This document shows positions 7,415 through 16,320 of a stretch of DNA of 64,000 nt, piece after piece. The stretch is from positions 1-64,000 of IMG/VR virus record IMGVR_UViG_3300044673_000097. One strand, written 5' to 3'. The notes under the pieces are model-generated. The model searched no databases. It was given only the letters and a program-made list of their open reading frames with translations, and was not told the DNA's origin. A program made the translations under genes and the position numbers. Position 1 is the stretch's first letter, and each line of letters begins with the position of its first letter. This DNA comes from a virus.

Positions 7415-7714
7415 ATGAGCAGGCTGGACAAGAACGTGCATCTGTCCGAATACCGCACATGCGACGAATGCGGCGGCGGAGATCGGGCCACCGTCTGCTT
7501 CTACGCGTGGTACGAGTCTGGCAGTTACAACTGCTCGACCACGCACAACGTCTGCGCCGAGTGCTTGCGGAAGGCGCTGGCCATCATCGAGACCGCCGAG
7601 AAGCGGCAAGTGCAACTGACCACGGATGCGGCCGGAATCCCGCTATGTGGCCGAGCCACAGACGGCGGCACCGCGTGTCGAAGGCCCGAGGGCCATGGCG
7701 GCAGGTGCTGGTAG
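7415..7714 (+). CDS. cysteine-rich zinc-binding small protein
   Basis: 99 aa preceded by AGAGGAGA. It has CDECGG near the N-terminus, a CAECL pair near residue 50, and a C-terminal 'CGRATDGGTACRRPEGHGG' block that resembles a short CxxxxxxxxxxC...H motif, about eight Cys/His in all. Last plus-strand gene before convergent transcription from the endolysin side. Function unknown. Confidence 0.65.
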   Translation: MSRLDKNVHLSEYRTCDECGGGDRATVCFYAWYESGSYNCSTTHNVCAECLRKALAIIETAEKRQVQLTTDAAGIPLCGRATDGGTACRRPEGHGGRCW

Positions 7715-7744
7715 TGCCATGGGGCCTCGCACAAAACGCCGAAA

Positions 7745-7773
7745 GCCCGACCCCCGCGAGGGAGCCGGGCCTT
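7745..7773. terminator. bidirectional terminator between convergent operons
   Basis: Inverted repeat GCCCG/CGGGC closing a GC-rich loop with a second CCC..GGG pairing, flanked by AAA on one side and TTT on the other. It lies between the plus-strand gene ending at 7714 and the minus-strand endolysin ending at 7795. Confidence 0.6.
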
Positions 7774-7794
7774 TGCACACTAAACCCAGCCGCT

Positions 7795-8355
7795 TTATCG
7801 AGCATCCGATGGGTTTATCGACGCCTCGATATTCGGCGTCATCGCCTCCACCACCATGCCGAGCAGCGCGTCCCATGGGAAGCTAGAGCCGGGGTCGACG
7901 TGGTTCGTACCGCCGAGCGTGCGGGTGATGTCCCAATGCCCCACGACGCCGCCCACGCCTGCCCGTATCGCGTCGAGCGTGGGGCGGACGGGCGCGACGT
8001 TGTGCCGCGCGCACAGACCCGCGACGAGGCCAGCGGCGAGCCGTAGCATCGCCTGCGCGTCGGGCGTCGCCCATTGCTCGGGCGTCATGGCGGCGCGGCC
8101 GGCGAGCTCGATGCCGATTGATTCCCCGTTGGCCTTCCCGCCCACGTGCCACGCGACGTTGTGATCCTCGACGCATTGGACGACATCGACGGGATCGATG
8201 CAGTAGTGAGCCGACACGGGACGCGAGAAGAACCCCCGCGCAACGGCTCGAGCCATGCCCCGCGCGAGCGGAACCTCGGCGGTATGGATGACGACGAATC
8301 GGATCGGCCGGGGGCCAGCGTGGGGAGAAAAGTGGGGCGAGGCAATCCAGATCAT
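7795..8355 (-). CDS. N-acetylmuramoyl-L-alanine amidase (endolysin)
   Basis: 186 aa, Amidase_2/PGRP fold covering almost the whole protein. Zinc ligands fit H24 (VVIHTAE), H140 (VGHWDITR) and D154 (NHVDPG), with the SAHYCIDPVD and HNVAWHVGG blocks typical of the family. It cuts the amide bond between muramic acid and the stem peptide at lysis. No signal peptide or binding domain, so it needs a holin for release. The ATG overlaps the previous stop; GGAGG lies upstream. Confidence 0.92.
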   Translation of the reverse strand: MIWIASPHFSPHAGPRPIRFVVIHTAEVPLARGMARAVARGFFSRPVSAHYCIDPVDVVQCVEDHNVAWHVGGKANGESIGIELAGRAAMTPEQWATPDAQAMLRLAAGLVAGLCARHNVAPVRPTLDAIRAGVGGVVGHWDITRTLGGTNHVDPGSSFPWDALLGMVVEAMTPNIEASINPSDAR

Positions 8356-9071
8356 GGGTCCTCCAACGCCGCGCCAGGCTCGACCCACGTGACGCCGGGG
8401 TGACGCACGAACGGCAGCACGCCTTCGTGGCTGACGAGCGTTGCGAGTTCCTTCGACCGAAGCACGTTGTCGAGTGGCATGCGGACGCCGTCGACCTCGC
8501 AGGTTCGGCACACGAGACGAACCCCCTCCGAATAGTCGGTATGGCCAAGGTCGTGCGCCAATCCAACCGGCTGCCATGGCTTGCCGTCGCGCAACCTGTG
8601 CCACCCGTAGTTCGCCGCGCGGTCGGGCACAAGCTGCTTGGTCAGGACCCAATCCTTGCCGACGCTGGACACGAGCCCTTTGCGACCGGCGATCAGCTCG
8701 TCGACCATGCGCGAGATCTCGACCATGCGATCGGTGTGCGACATGGTCCCATCCACCACCCATCCGTACTGAGGCAGCGGGGCGACTCGTACGGTTGCCT
8801 GCGCCCACGTCATGTCGCTGATTCGAGCGGTGGGGAGTCGGGCATCGAAGTAGTCGGCGACCTGTTGCGCGGTCCGGTGCGTCATCGTCAGGCGAATGCC
8901 GCCAACCTTCAGAGCATCCTCGGCAACCCACAGCTTGCAGACGTGATTGCCCTTCGCGCTCGTGATCGGGCACCACACGATCGGTTCGGCCTGCCCGCCG
9001 ATGATCGCTTCGAGGATCAGCCGCTCGCGTTCTTGCGATGGGGCGTTCGGGATCGTCGTCACGTCAACCAT
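8352..9071 (-). CDS. conserved phage hypothetical protein before the endolysin
   Basis: 239 aa from the ATG at 9071 (AAAGGG upstream); an upstream in-frame ATG at 9152 lacks support. It has mixed alpha/beta character with recognisable blocks (GKDWVLTKQL, AANYGWH, AHDLGHTDYS) that I associate only with uncharacterised phage proteins. The tight coupling to the amidase suggests lysis or virion-entry context. No catalytic motif can be assigned. Confidence 0.65.
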   Translation of the reverse strand: MVDVTTIPNAPSQERERLILEAIIGGQAEPIVWCPITSAKGNHVCKLWVAEDALKVGGIRLTMTHRTAQQVADYFDARLPTARISDMTWAQATVRVAPLPQYGWVVDGTMSHTDRMVEISRMVDELIAGRKGLVSSVGKDWVLTKQLVPDRAANYGWHRLRDGKPWQPVGLAHDLGHTDYSEGVRLVCRTCEVDGVRMPLDNVLRSKELATLVSHEGVLPFVRHPGVTWVEPGAALEDP

Positions 9072-9208
9072 GCAACCGCCCTTTCGATTCGTCGCCACAA
9101 CCACGCAAGCCACCACCGGGGATCCCACGGCGAGACGTGGATGATTCGCCACGTGTACCGGCCCGCCGATGGGCGCACATTACGAACCAGCACGAATCGA
9201 GGCTTCAT
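9059..9208 (-). CDS. small Trp-rich amphipathic protein
   Basis: 49 aa. The C-terminal half (WDPRWWLAWLWRRIERAVAWL) is an amphipathic, Trp/Arg-rich helix likely to lie on a membrane. It overlaps neighbours at both ends (13 nt with the 239-aa gene, 29 nt with the zinc-ribbon gene) and is preceded by GAAGGCGAG. Position before the endolysin allows a lysis role, but this is inference. Confidence 0.5.
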   Translation of the reverse strand: MKPRFVLVRNVRPSAGRYTWRIIHVSPWDPRWWLAWLWRRIERAVAWLT

Positions 9209-9395
9209 CGTTGCTCGCCTTCGCGGTGTATCGTTCGGGGTGCTTTCTGATTCCGTGGACCACCCAACATGCGGGGCACACCACGTCATCGCACCATGAG
9301 CAGCGCCAGCCGTCGTTGCCGCGCACGGGGTGGATCTGTGGCTCGGCGGCCATGGCAATCACACGCCCACACGAGCAACGACGGGGAAGCTGCAT
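9180..9395 (-). CDS. small zinc-ribbon protein
   Basis: 71 aa. CxC near the start (CSCGRVIA) and CSWCDDVVCPACWVVHG in the middle give about six zinc-ligand candidates. Its ATG overlaps the TGA of the fibre gene by one base (TGATG), so it is co-translated. Function unknown. Confidence 0.6.
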   Translation of the reverse strand: MQLPRRCSCGRVIAMAAEPQIHPVRGNDGWRCSWCDDVVCPACWVVHGIRKHPERYTAKASNDEASIRAGS

Positions 9396-11497
9396 CACGA
9401 CCTCATGGCGAGCACGGTCCAGCCCGCACCCGCGCCCGAGATTGTGCCCGCGCCACCACCACCGACCGACGCGGCAATCGATGTCCCGGCACCTTCGTGC
9501 ATCGGGTAGATCGCCGTCGCGGGGAGCGTGGGAGACGCAGGCGTGGCGTCGTAGTAATCCGCCATCACGTCGAGGTCGCTTGCGGCGTACCCCGCGGCGA
9601 AGTGCAACTCGCACGCGCGCCCGCGGAATGCGGGGCGTGATTGCGCCGCGCCGACGAGCACACCAAGCGCCGTCGCGAAGTTCCACGCAGCCGTTGCCTC
9701 GCCACCGAATTGCCCGTTGACGTAGATCCGTGCCTTCGAAGTGCTGGCGTCGAGCACGAGCATGACCCGATGCCACGCCCCGGCGACAAGCCGCAATGGG
9801 AGCGAGAAGGTGGAATTGGCGTCGTGCACGCAGACGATCGCCGTGCCGAGCGTGCCCGATTGCGCAATCAGGATCCCGTCGGCGTACGGGTCTCCGGCCT
9901 GCATGATCGGTCGGAATGCCGCGGGCGCAGGATCGTCGAGACTGTCGACGTAGACCCATGCCGCGAGCGTGAGCGAACCCGAGCCGGCGGGGATCACCGT
10001 GGCGTGAGCGGGAATCGACACGCCGTCGGCATCCTGCGTCAGCCGCAAGATCCGATTCTCGGCGGTCGCTGCGAAGGCACGCGGAATCACCTTGCCGTTG
10101 TACGAGCCGAAGTATTGTGTCAGCACGGCGAGCCATGCGGCGGTGAGCTTGACGTAACCGGCGTTGCTCGGGTGCACGCCGTCTGCGTCGAGGTCGCCAT
10201 TGACGAGCGAGCCGCCACAATTGACGTACGTGCAACCCTTCGACGCACAGAGCGCCGCAAGGCCCGCATTGAACCCGACCCGAATGACTTCGCGCGCGGC
10301 CCTCGTCGGCACGTCATCGGCCGCCGCATTCCAGGGCGTGATCGTCGATGGGAAGATTCGCTCGGGCCTCATGCCCGCAGCAATGATCGCGTCGAGCTGC
10401 GTGCCCATGAGCGCGAGCATCGCGTTGGCCGTCTGCCCCACAACCGGCACATCGTTCGTGCCAGCCTGCAAGAAGATCGCATCGGGCGCGCCGTTCGCGG
10501 TGATGTAGTCGACGACCTTGCCGCCGATGTATTCGATCGTGCGGCCGGAGTGGCCTTCGTGCGACCAATCGCCGAGCGTGTAATCACCAAACTGCGCATA
10601 GCCGAGCGACTGCGACCCGACGTAATCGAGGCACAGCCCGTGACGTGCGAGCGCAGAGCCCCACAGCCCCGTGCGATACCCGCCCGTGTTGCCGCCGACG
10701 GTGATCGAATCGCCAGCGGGCATGAGCCGGATCCGACGGAATGGCCTGCGCCACGCCGTCAGCATGTAGTGCGTCAGCTTGGAGACCTCGGCATCGGTCG
10801 CGTAGTGCGCGGCGATCCCGATCTCGGGCAGCAATCCCTGCGCGGTGAATCCCGCCCCACCGAATGCGAGCGTCCCCCAGGACAGGCCGAACGTGGCGGG
10901 GTCGCCCGACGGTGCGCCAACGTACGCGGCGGCGATGACCGAGACGCCGTCCACGAAGACCTGCACCTGATTGGTGACGCCGGCGGTCTTCGTCCGAACC
11001 ACGATCGCGTGCGGGACGTTGTCCTTGAGCACGCCCGCGGCTGACGTGGCGTCGACCATCATGACGCCCGAGCCATTGCCGATCGTCAGATGGATCGCCT
11101 TGGTCGCGGTCACCGACAGGTCGAAGCCGATCCGGTTGTTCGCGAGCCGCTGCGTCGAGGCAATCCACGCCTCGGCGGTCGATGTCTCGGCGGCGTACAC
11201 GATCCACAGCGTGCCGCCCGTGCCGTCGTGCATGCACTGGTATGCCGCCGCGGCACCACCGAACACGAGCTGCTGCGTCGTGCCGCCGGAATAGCGTCCA
11301 GCCGTGGCCCCGTTGCATTCGGTCGCGACTGCGCCCACGGCATCGGCGAAGGTTGCGCCCGCCGTTCCGCGCGACGGCACCGACACGATCGCGCCGCCAG
11401 AGATCGTGGGCGTGTCATTCGTGCGCGACCAGATTCGGACATCGGTCCAGCGCGACGGCGACCAGGGCCGCTTGTGCTGTCGTCGAGTCGGGGTCAT
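9395..11497 (-). CDS. tail fibre/receptor-binding protein with SGNH esterase between two LamG-like domains
   Basis: 700 aa from the ATG at 11497, overlapping the previous stop. Residues about 15-230 and 470-690 look like concanavalin/LamG beta-sandwiches (LWIVYAAE..., LTLAAWVYVDS...). Residues about 255-465 are an SGNH/GDSL hydrolase: S264 in AGDSITVGG, N348 in AGTNDV, D439 and H442 in DGVHP. Such enzymes remove acetyl or acyl groups from surface polysaccharides during adsorption. A paralogue with the same three-part design lies at 19608-21797. Confidence 0.85.
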   Translation of the reverse strand: MTPTRRQHKRPWSPSRWTDVRIWSRTNDTPTISGGAIVSVPSRGTAGATFADAVGAVATECNGATAGRYSGGTTQQLVFGGAAAAYQCMHDGTGGTLWIVYAAETSTAEAWIASTQRLANNRIGFDLSVTATKAIHLTIGNGSGVMMVDATSAAGVLKDNVPHAIVVRTKTAGVTNQVQVFVDGVSVIAAAYVGAPSGDPATFGLSWGTLAFGGAGFTAQGLLPEIGIAAHYATDAEVSKLTHYMLTAWRRPFRRIRLMPAGDSITVGGNTGGYRTGLWGSALARHGLCLDYVGSQSLGYAQFGDYTLGDWSHEGHSGRTIEYIGGKVVDYITANGAPDAIFLQAGTNDVPVVGQTANAMLALMGTQLDAIIAAGMRPERIFPSTITPWNAAADDVPTRAAREVIRVGFNAGLAALCASKGCTYVNCGGSLVNGDLDADGVHPSNAGYVKLTAAWLAVLTQYFGSYNGKVIPRAFAATAENRILRLTQDADGVSIPAHATVIPAGSGSLTLAAWVYVDSLDDPAPAAFRPIMQAGDPYADGILIAQSGTLGTAIVCVHDANSTFSLPLRLVAGAWHRVMLVLDASTSKARIYVNGQFGGEATAAWNFATALGVLVGAAQSRPAFRGRACELHFAAGYAASDLDVMADYYDATPASPTLPATAIYPMHEGAGTSIAASVGGGGAGTISGAGAGWTVLAMRS

Positions 11498-11853
11498 CGC
11501 GCACCCGAGATGCCCGTCGCGGTCGTGGCGGCCATGACCTTCCGAATGTCGAGGAACGTGATCTTCTCGCCAGCGTCGACCGGAATCGTCACGACGTTGG
11601 CCGTATCCCCGGCGAGCATCAGGGCGAGATTGCCAGCGCCCGTGACCCAAATCGCACGCAGCGGCGGGTCGTAGACGGTGGCATCCGACTTCGTGATCGT
11701 GCCGTCGGCCGTCGGGGTCGAGGTGATTCCAGACGGCATCACCTGCGCACGTCCCGCGGCATCCTTGCCCACCATGACGACGGGCTGCGAGTTGTTGGCG
11801 TTGAGCGTCGGAAGGTCTGCGGTCATGGATTGCATGTCAGCGACGAACGTCAT
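11494..11853 (-). CDS. spike-base-like small virion protein
   Basis: 119 aa. The C-terminal 70 residues (PPLRAIWVTGAGNLALMLAG...TGI) match the pattern of the spike base protein family seen in gene transfer agents and phages, where a small beta domain attaches the fibre to the virion. The N-terminal 40 residues look like a linker. Coupled by ATGA to the SGNH fibre, which it may anchor. Confidence 0.65.
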   Translation of the reverse strand: MTFVADMQSMTADLPTLNANNSQPVVMVGKDAAGRAQVMPSGITSTPTADGTITKSDATVYDPPLRAIWVTGAGNLALMLAGDTANVVTIPVDAGEKITFLDIRKVMAATTATGISGAR

Positions 11854-11902
11854 GGTTCGGTTCTCCTGTAATCGTTTGACTCGGGCGCGAATGAACGGCG
11901 GT

Positions 11903-13171
11903 TCACGCGATCTCCCTGGGTGCTTCGTTTTCGTAATAGGCCGACCGCTCGACAGCCACGCGCCGAAGGGTTCCGTGCTCGGTCGTCTCCCATGAGATCA
12001 GGGTTCCGCCGATCGACGGTGCGCCACCGAGCGACTTCGAGAATGCCGACCCCCCACCCTGGAACGTGCCGCATGCGAGCGCATGCACGCCGCGCTGCTC
12101 AAGGTACACACTCGTGTGCCAATGGCCCGCCAACAATAGGTCGGGCTTTCGACCGACAGACGTGTCGCGAATCTTGTTCTGCAATCTGTACGACAGCGAA
12201 TAGGCGGCGCTCGTCTGCCGCGGGTGCCAGAGCTCGATCCGCACGCCGCCGAGCCGGAGCATTGCCCCGCGTGGCCCGACGTACTCCAGATCGGTTCGGC
12301 CTTCGCTGCGGAATCGATCGACGATTGCGCGCCCGGTATCCATGCCCGTCGACTTCGTGAAGGTCTCGTCATGGTTTCCAGAGATCGCGACGTATCGCAA
12401 TCCGTCGAGCCGGGGCAGCGTTTCGATCGCGTCGTCGATCTGCTTGTCGAGCCCGTGGTGGGATAGTTCCCATCGGCCGTGATCGTAGCAGCCGTCGAGA
12501 ATGTCGCCCGCATGCAGCACGTGCCGAGCCCCGCGCGAATAGGCGTATTCGATGAACTCGCGCAATTGCTCGCGCAAGCAGTAGCTCGAGCCGAAGTGCG
12601 TGTCGCTGATGACCGCGATGATCTGCCGCCCGCCAACGGTCGGGGCCACGCCCACGTCTTGCGCCGCGTCGAGGTTCGGCTCCGGCTCTTTCCAGCCGAT
12701 TGCGTTCCCCGCAACGTTGACGTGATAGCCCTTCGACTGCGCGTCATCTACTAGATGACGGACCCGCGAGGGGGGCATGTCGAGCGCGTCGCACAGGTCG
12801 GAGAATTGCACCGTGCGCTTCTGCGTCAGCTTGATCAGCCTTGCGATCTCGCCCACGCAATCAGCATCGCCAGCGCTGACAGGGTGTCCCACAGCGACGG
12901 CCGGTCGCACAGCAGGATTGGATACCGCAGACCAGACGGTGGTGCTCGCGTGCCCGAGGTATCCGACGATTGGGGCGCCGTCTCGTCGCAGGTCTGAGAG
13001 CGCCTCCCCGACATGCTTCGGCGAGATCTCGTCGTCGCCGATGTTCCGAATGCGGCAGACCTCGGCGGCAAGTGCGGGCGCTTCACCACGGGCAATCGCC
13101 TCCATGATCTTGGCGGCAGTCACGCCGCGGGTGCCACGCGTCATGCGCGCGAGTTCGTCGACGAATTGCAA
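11903..13171 (-). CDS. calcineurin-like metallophosphoesterase with N-terminal wHTH
   Basis: 422 aa. The C-terminal 235 residues carry every metallophosphoesterase motif: D190-x-H192 (SDTHFGS), G222-D223-xx-D226 (GDILDG), G265-N266-H267-D268 (SGNHDE) and G349-H350-x-H352 (AGHWH). Residues about 105-160 look like a winged helix (FSDLCDALDMPPSRVRHLVDDAQ). The substrate could be nucleic acid, nucleotide or phosphoester. Its place among host-recognition genes rather than replication genes is odd. Confidence 0.88.
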   Translation of the reverse strand: MQFVDELARMTRGTRGVTAAKIMEAIARGEAPALAAEVCRIRNIGDDEISPKHVGEALSDLRRDGAPIVGYLGHASTTVWSAVSNPAVRPAVAVGHPVSAGDADCVGEIARLIKLTQKRTVQFSDLCDALDMPPSRVRHLVDDAQSKGYHVNVAGNAIGWKEPEPNLDAAQDVGVAPTVGGRQIIAVISDTHFGSSYCLREQLREFIEYAYSRGARHVLHAGDILDGCYDHGRWELSHHGLDKQIDDAIETLPRLDGLRYVAISGNHDETFTKSTGMDTGRAIVDRFRSEGRTDLEYVGPRGAMLRLGGVRIELWHPRQTSAAYSLSYRLQNKIRDTSVGRKPDLLLAGHWHTSVYLEQRGVHALACGTFQGGGSAFSKSLGGAPSIGGTLISWETTEHGTLRRVAVERSAYYENEAPREIA

Positions 13172-13180
13172 GGTGCCTCC

Positions 13181-13633
13181 TCAATCGTCTTCCGCGTCGG
13201 ATTCGGCGTCGGCCTGCTTGTTCGCAAGCCACTGGTCGCGACCGTATCGAATCCACCGCGCGTGCTGTTGAAGCGAGCGCCATCCGTCAGGCAATGGCGG
13301 GAAGTGCATTCCGTTTCGGATCAGGATCGGCATGATGTTCGGCGTCAGAACGGTGACGGCCTTTTCCTCGAACGCCTGCGTCACGCGGCGCTCATAGGTC
13401 ATGCCAAGGTGCATCAGTTCGTGGAGCGTCGTATCGAGCAGATCCTTGCGAGACTGCCCCGCCCACAGGTAGATCGTGCGCTTCTGCCTCACGGTGATCC
13501 CGAGCGTCCGCAGCCCGCGATCGGTGCCCGCGATATCCGGCGTCAGGTCGTCGCTCGTGAGGATGATCGGCCATTCGTTGCCCGCCTCGCAGCGTTCGAC
13601 CCACCACGTCAGCGGCTCCCATATCCTCCCCAT
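13181..13633 (-). CDS. predicted HExxH zinc metallopeptidase-like protein
   Basis: 150 aa. The helix LLDTTLHELMHLGMTYE contains H71-E72-x-x-H75, preceded by short beta strands (ITVRQKRTIYLWAG), the arrangement of minimal zincins such as SprT- or ImmA-like domains. A third ligand is not obvious. The acidic C-terminus looks disordered. It may process virion or host proteins; activity unproven. Confidence 0.65.
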   Translation of the reverse strand: MGRIWEPLTWWVERCEAGNEWPIILTSDDLTPDIAGTDRGLRTLGITVRQKRTIYLWAGQSRKDLLDTTLHELMHLGMTYERRVTQAFEEKAVTVLTPNIMPILIRNGMHFPPLPDGWRSLQQHARWIRYGRDQWLANKQADAESDAEDD

Positions 13634-13651
13634 GGTCCCGCTCCTTTGGTG

Positions 13652-13939
13652 TCAGCCGTCGAGCCCGCCGTCCTCTGTGTCGCCCATCGCGGGCATTGGG
13701 ATCGTGTCCCGCAGCTCCTCGCGAATGTCGCCCATGATGTCGTAAACGGCCCGGTCGCGTGATTCCATGCGAGCCTCGCGTCGCAGGTCGCGGGAATCTT
13801 TCGCGGGCTCCCACGGGCCATACACGAGCCGACCGACGCGCAGACCTTCGGCCATGTCCTCGGCGTTGCGCACAATCACCTCGCGCTCGTGATCGTTCAG
13901 ACCTTCGAGGCAATCGAGCAGACGCGATGCGTGCGTCAT
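13652..13939 (-). CDS. small charged helical protein
   Basis: 95 aa from the ATG at 13939, whose ATGA overlap with the previous stop fixes the start. It is strongly charged and helical (LNDHEREVIVRNAEDMAEGL, RREARMESRDRAVYDIMGD). No family recognised; possibly a virion assembly adaptor. Confidence 0.55.
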   Translation of the reverse strand: MTHASRLLDCLEGLNDHEREVIVRNAEDMAEGLRVGRLVYGPWEPAKDSRDLRREARMESRDRAVYDIMGDIREELRDTIPMPAMGDTEDGGLDG

Positions 13940-14220
13940 GTCCACTTGTCCTGCATGACGAATCGATGCGTTGCCGAGCCCGTGACGGTGCCGGTTGCCC
14001 GTGCGAAGGCGACCCATTCCCCGGCCGTGTCGTTTTCGAGCGTGGTGACGAGGAGCCGATACGTGCCGAGCGAGACGCGCGTCAGGTCGGCAAGGTCGTA
14101 GTCGCGCACGACGGTCCCGGCATCCTTGACCTGCACGACGACGGTGTCAGGGTCGACGAGCAATCCTGTGACGATGCTGGTGAAGGTGAGCGGGATCGCC
14201 ACCGTGTCGCCGATTCTCAT
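13936..14220 (-). CDS. small beta-sandwich phage protein
   Basis: 94 aa, ATGA-coupled on both sides. Alternating beta strands (TVAIPLTFTSIVTG, TVVVQVKDAGTVV, TYRLLVTTLENDTAGEWVAFA) suggest an Ig-like or jelly-roll adaptor domain. Phage proteins of this type often sit next to fibre genes and may link or terminate them. Exact role unknown. Confidence 0.6.
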   Translation of the reverse strand: MRIGDTVAIPLTFTSIVTGLLVDPDTVVVQVKDAGTVVRDYDLADLTRVSLGTYRLLVTTLENDTAGEWVAFARATGTVTGSATHRFVMQDKWT

Positions 14221-16289
14221 GCAGCCTCCGCGGTGATCGAGATCGCCAGCGATTCGACGGCGCCGATCACGATGTTGGTGTTGTCCGTGGACGCCGCGCT
14301 GATGCCGATTGCGAGCGCGGGTGATGCGCCGACGGTGATCTGCGCGGTGTCGGTCGATTCGGCCCCGACGGTGATTGCGAGCGCGGGCTGTGCGTCGATG
14401 TCGATCGTGAGCGGGGCTGGTTCGGCGTTCCACGTCGGGGTGAGCGCCGATGCGGACGCAGCCGCCACGATGGCATCGATCGATACGGCCCCGGCTTCGA
14501 GCGTTGGCTCGAGCGCCTCGGGTGAAGCGCCGACGGGATCGATGTCCTTGGTCTGGTCGCTGCCCTGCCCCGTCGTCGGATCGTATGCCGCGGGGTGCGC
14601 CTGAGGTGCCGTGATCGGAATGACCACGCCACCGGGGACCATGCCGGGCGCGAATGCGGAAGGCGTGGCAGATGCCGCCGGGATCGAATGCTCGACGGGA
14701 CCGCCGACGAGCTCGGGCGCATACCCCGCGGGTGCCGCCGTGCCGGGGCCGACATCCTGCGTTTGCTCGCCCTGCGTGATGGTCGGGTCGAGCGCCTGTG
14801 CGGACGACGCCGGGGGGCTGACGGATGCTTCGACGGCCCCTGGTGACGCCGTGGGGGCCCATGCCGCCGGGGATGCGTCGACGACCATGACCGACGCTTC
14901 GAGCGCGCCTGCGGCCATCGTGGGGGCAATGGCGGCCGGTGCCGCCGACCCCGGTGATACGTCGCGCGTCTGCTCCCCCTGCGCGCCGAGCGGGTCGTAT
15001 GCGGCGGGGGAGGCCGATGCCGAGAGAGCATCGCCTGAGATTGCGCCGGGGCTTGCTGTCGGTGTGTACGCCGCCGGGGCTGCCGCGGGCGCGGTCGGTG
15101 ATGTGGATGCCTCGCCAGGCGCCCACGTTGGCACGTACGCGGTCGGGGACGCACCCGGAGGATTCGTGGGCCACGCCCACGCGCCAGGGCTGAGCGTGGG
15201 GGCGTATGCTGCCGCTGTGCTCGTCGGCGCCGTCGTCGACGCTGACACCGCACCCGGGGTGATGGCCGGGTCGAGCGCCGACGGTGCCGCCCCGATCGCC
15301 GTGACGGATTGCTCGACCGCTCCGGGTGATGCCGTGGGCGCGTAGGCTGCGGGCGATGCGGCTCCCGGCGTCACGTCGCGCGTCTGCGTCTGCGTGACGG
15401 ATTCGATGCCGGGATCGGGAGCCGTGGGCGACGCCGCCGCTGCGGTGACGGATTGCTCGACGGCCCCGATCGTGTAGGTCGGATTGTACGCCCCGGCGCT
15501 CGACGATGCGGGTGCGGGTGATGCCGCTACGGCTCCCGCTGTCGTCGTCGGGGTGTATGCGGCGGCCGATGCGGCTGCGGCTGCGGGCGAGGTGTTGACC
15601 GCGCCGATCCCGTTCGTCGGAGAATACGCGGCGGGGGATGCGGCACCGGGAGACGGTGAAGCGGATTGTGCGCCGGGCGTGAAGTCGGTCGTCGCGACGT
15701 AGGCATTGGCCCCGACCGACAAGTGAATGTCGCAAGTCGAGTTGCCGCCGGCGGTCGAAAGCTTGTACTCGATCTGAAGAAAGAGATATTCGTCCGTCAG
15801 CGTCCAGCCGCCAACCGGACACGACGGCGACGCCGCGCATTGCTGCGTTGCTGAGTTCGCGAGGTTGGTGAATCCCGACGTGGTCCCGTACGTCAGGCGC
15901 GTTGCCCCGGCGCCCGTCGGATCCGTGCCACGCCAGAGCGCATAAACGAATGCGCCGCCAGTCGTGGAGGTTGCGCGGGTCTCACCCTGCGCCAACAACG
16001 AAACCGTCCACGACCCGGCGCCGAACGTGCCGCTCAGCTTGTTTTCAGAGCGCCAGCAATCCCCGACCGTGTTGTTGATCGACGACGTGCCGATCGTGGA
16101 GGATGCCGCCCACGTATTCGCCCGCTCGGTGCCGAAGTCTTGGATCTGATATTTGGTGGCAGCCGTCGTGCCGTTGATGATGCCTGTGACCGAACGGGCA
16201 TTTGTCGGAGCCGAACCCCCGTCCTGAAGCGAGCCGTGATTGGACCCCGAGGCCGCAGCGTCCTTCAAATAGAACGTCTTGGTCGCCAT
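14217..16289 (-). CDS. long repeat-rich tail fibre-like protein
   Basis: 690 aa. Residues 1-210 form a distinct N-terminal domain (ATSTTGGAFVYALWRG, YLFLQIEYKLSTAGG). From about 210 to the end come some 19 imperfect repeats of 20-25 residues built on A-A-Y-x-P-T...P-G-A-V, with very little Lys, Arg or aromatic content. Some repeats insert QTRDV or QTQDV. Such Ala/Pro/Thr/Ser repeats suit an extended beta-solenoid or flexible stalk. Repeat number probably varies between relatives. Role as a side fibre is inferred from position. Confidence 0.7.
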   Translation of the reverse strand: MATKTFYLKDAAASGSNHGSLQDGGSAPTNARSVTGIINGTTAATKYQIQDFGTERANTWAASSTIGTSSINNTVGDCWRSENKLSGTFGAGSWTVSLLAQGETRATSTTGGAFVYALWRGTDPTGAGATRLTYGTTSGFTNLANSATQQCAASPSCPVGGWTLTDEYLFLQIEYKLSTAGGNSTCDIHLSVGANAYVATTDFTPGAQSASPSPGAASPAAYSPTNGIGAVNTSPAAAAASAAAYTPTTTAGAVAASPAPASSSAGAYNPTYTIGAVEQSVTAAAASPTAPDPGIESVTQTQTRDVTPGAASPAAYAPTASPGAVEQSVTAIGAAPSALDPAITPGAVSASTTAPTSTAAAYAPTLSPGAWAWPTNPPGASPTAYVPTWAPGEASTSPTAPAAAPAAYTPTASPGAISGDALSASASPAAYDPLGAQGEQTRDVSPGSAAPAAIAPTMAAGALEASVMVVDASPAAWAPTASPGAVEASVSPPASSAQALDPTITQGEQTQDVGPGTAAPAGYAPELVGGPVEHSIPAASATPSAFAPGMVPGGVVIPITAPQAHPAAYDPTTGQGSDQTKDIDPVGASPEALEPTLEAGAVSIDAIVAAASASALTPTWNAEPAPLTIDIDAQPALAITVGAESTDTAQITVGASPALAIGISAASTDNTNIVIGAVESLAISITAEAA

Positions 16290-16320
16290 GGTTCCCTCGG
16301 GGTGCTATTCGCCGCGCCGC

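Noticed and set aside
8141-8160. Extra operator copy (ACGTGCCACGCGACG) in the endolysin gene
   Set aside because: Only one arm matches; the other lacks the TGrCA core and the site is inside conserved coding sequence.
13936-15840. 634-codon open frame on the minus strand overlapping the repeat-rich fibre gene
   Set aside because: Only the first-transcribed part outside the fibre matters: the real gene is the 94-codon segment 13936-14220. The rest is an Arg/His/Gly-rich shadow of the fibre gene in another frame.
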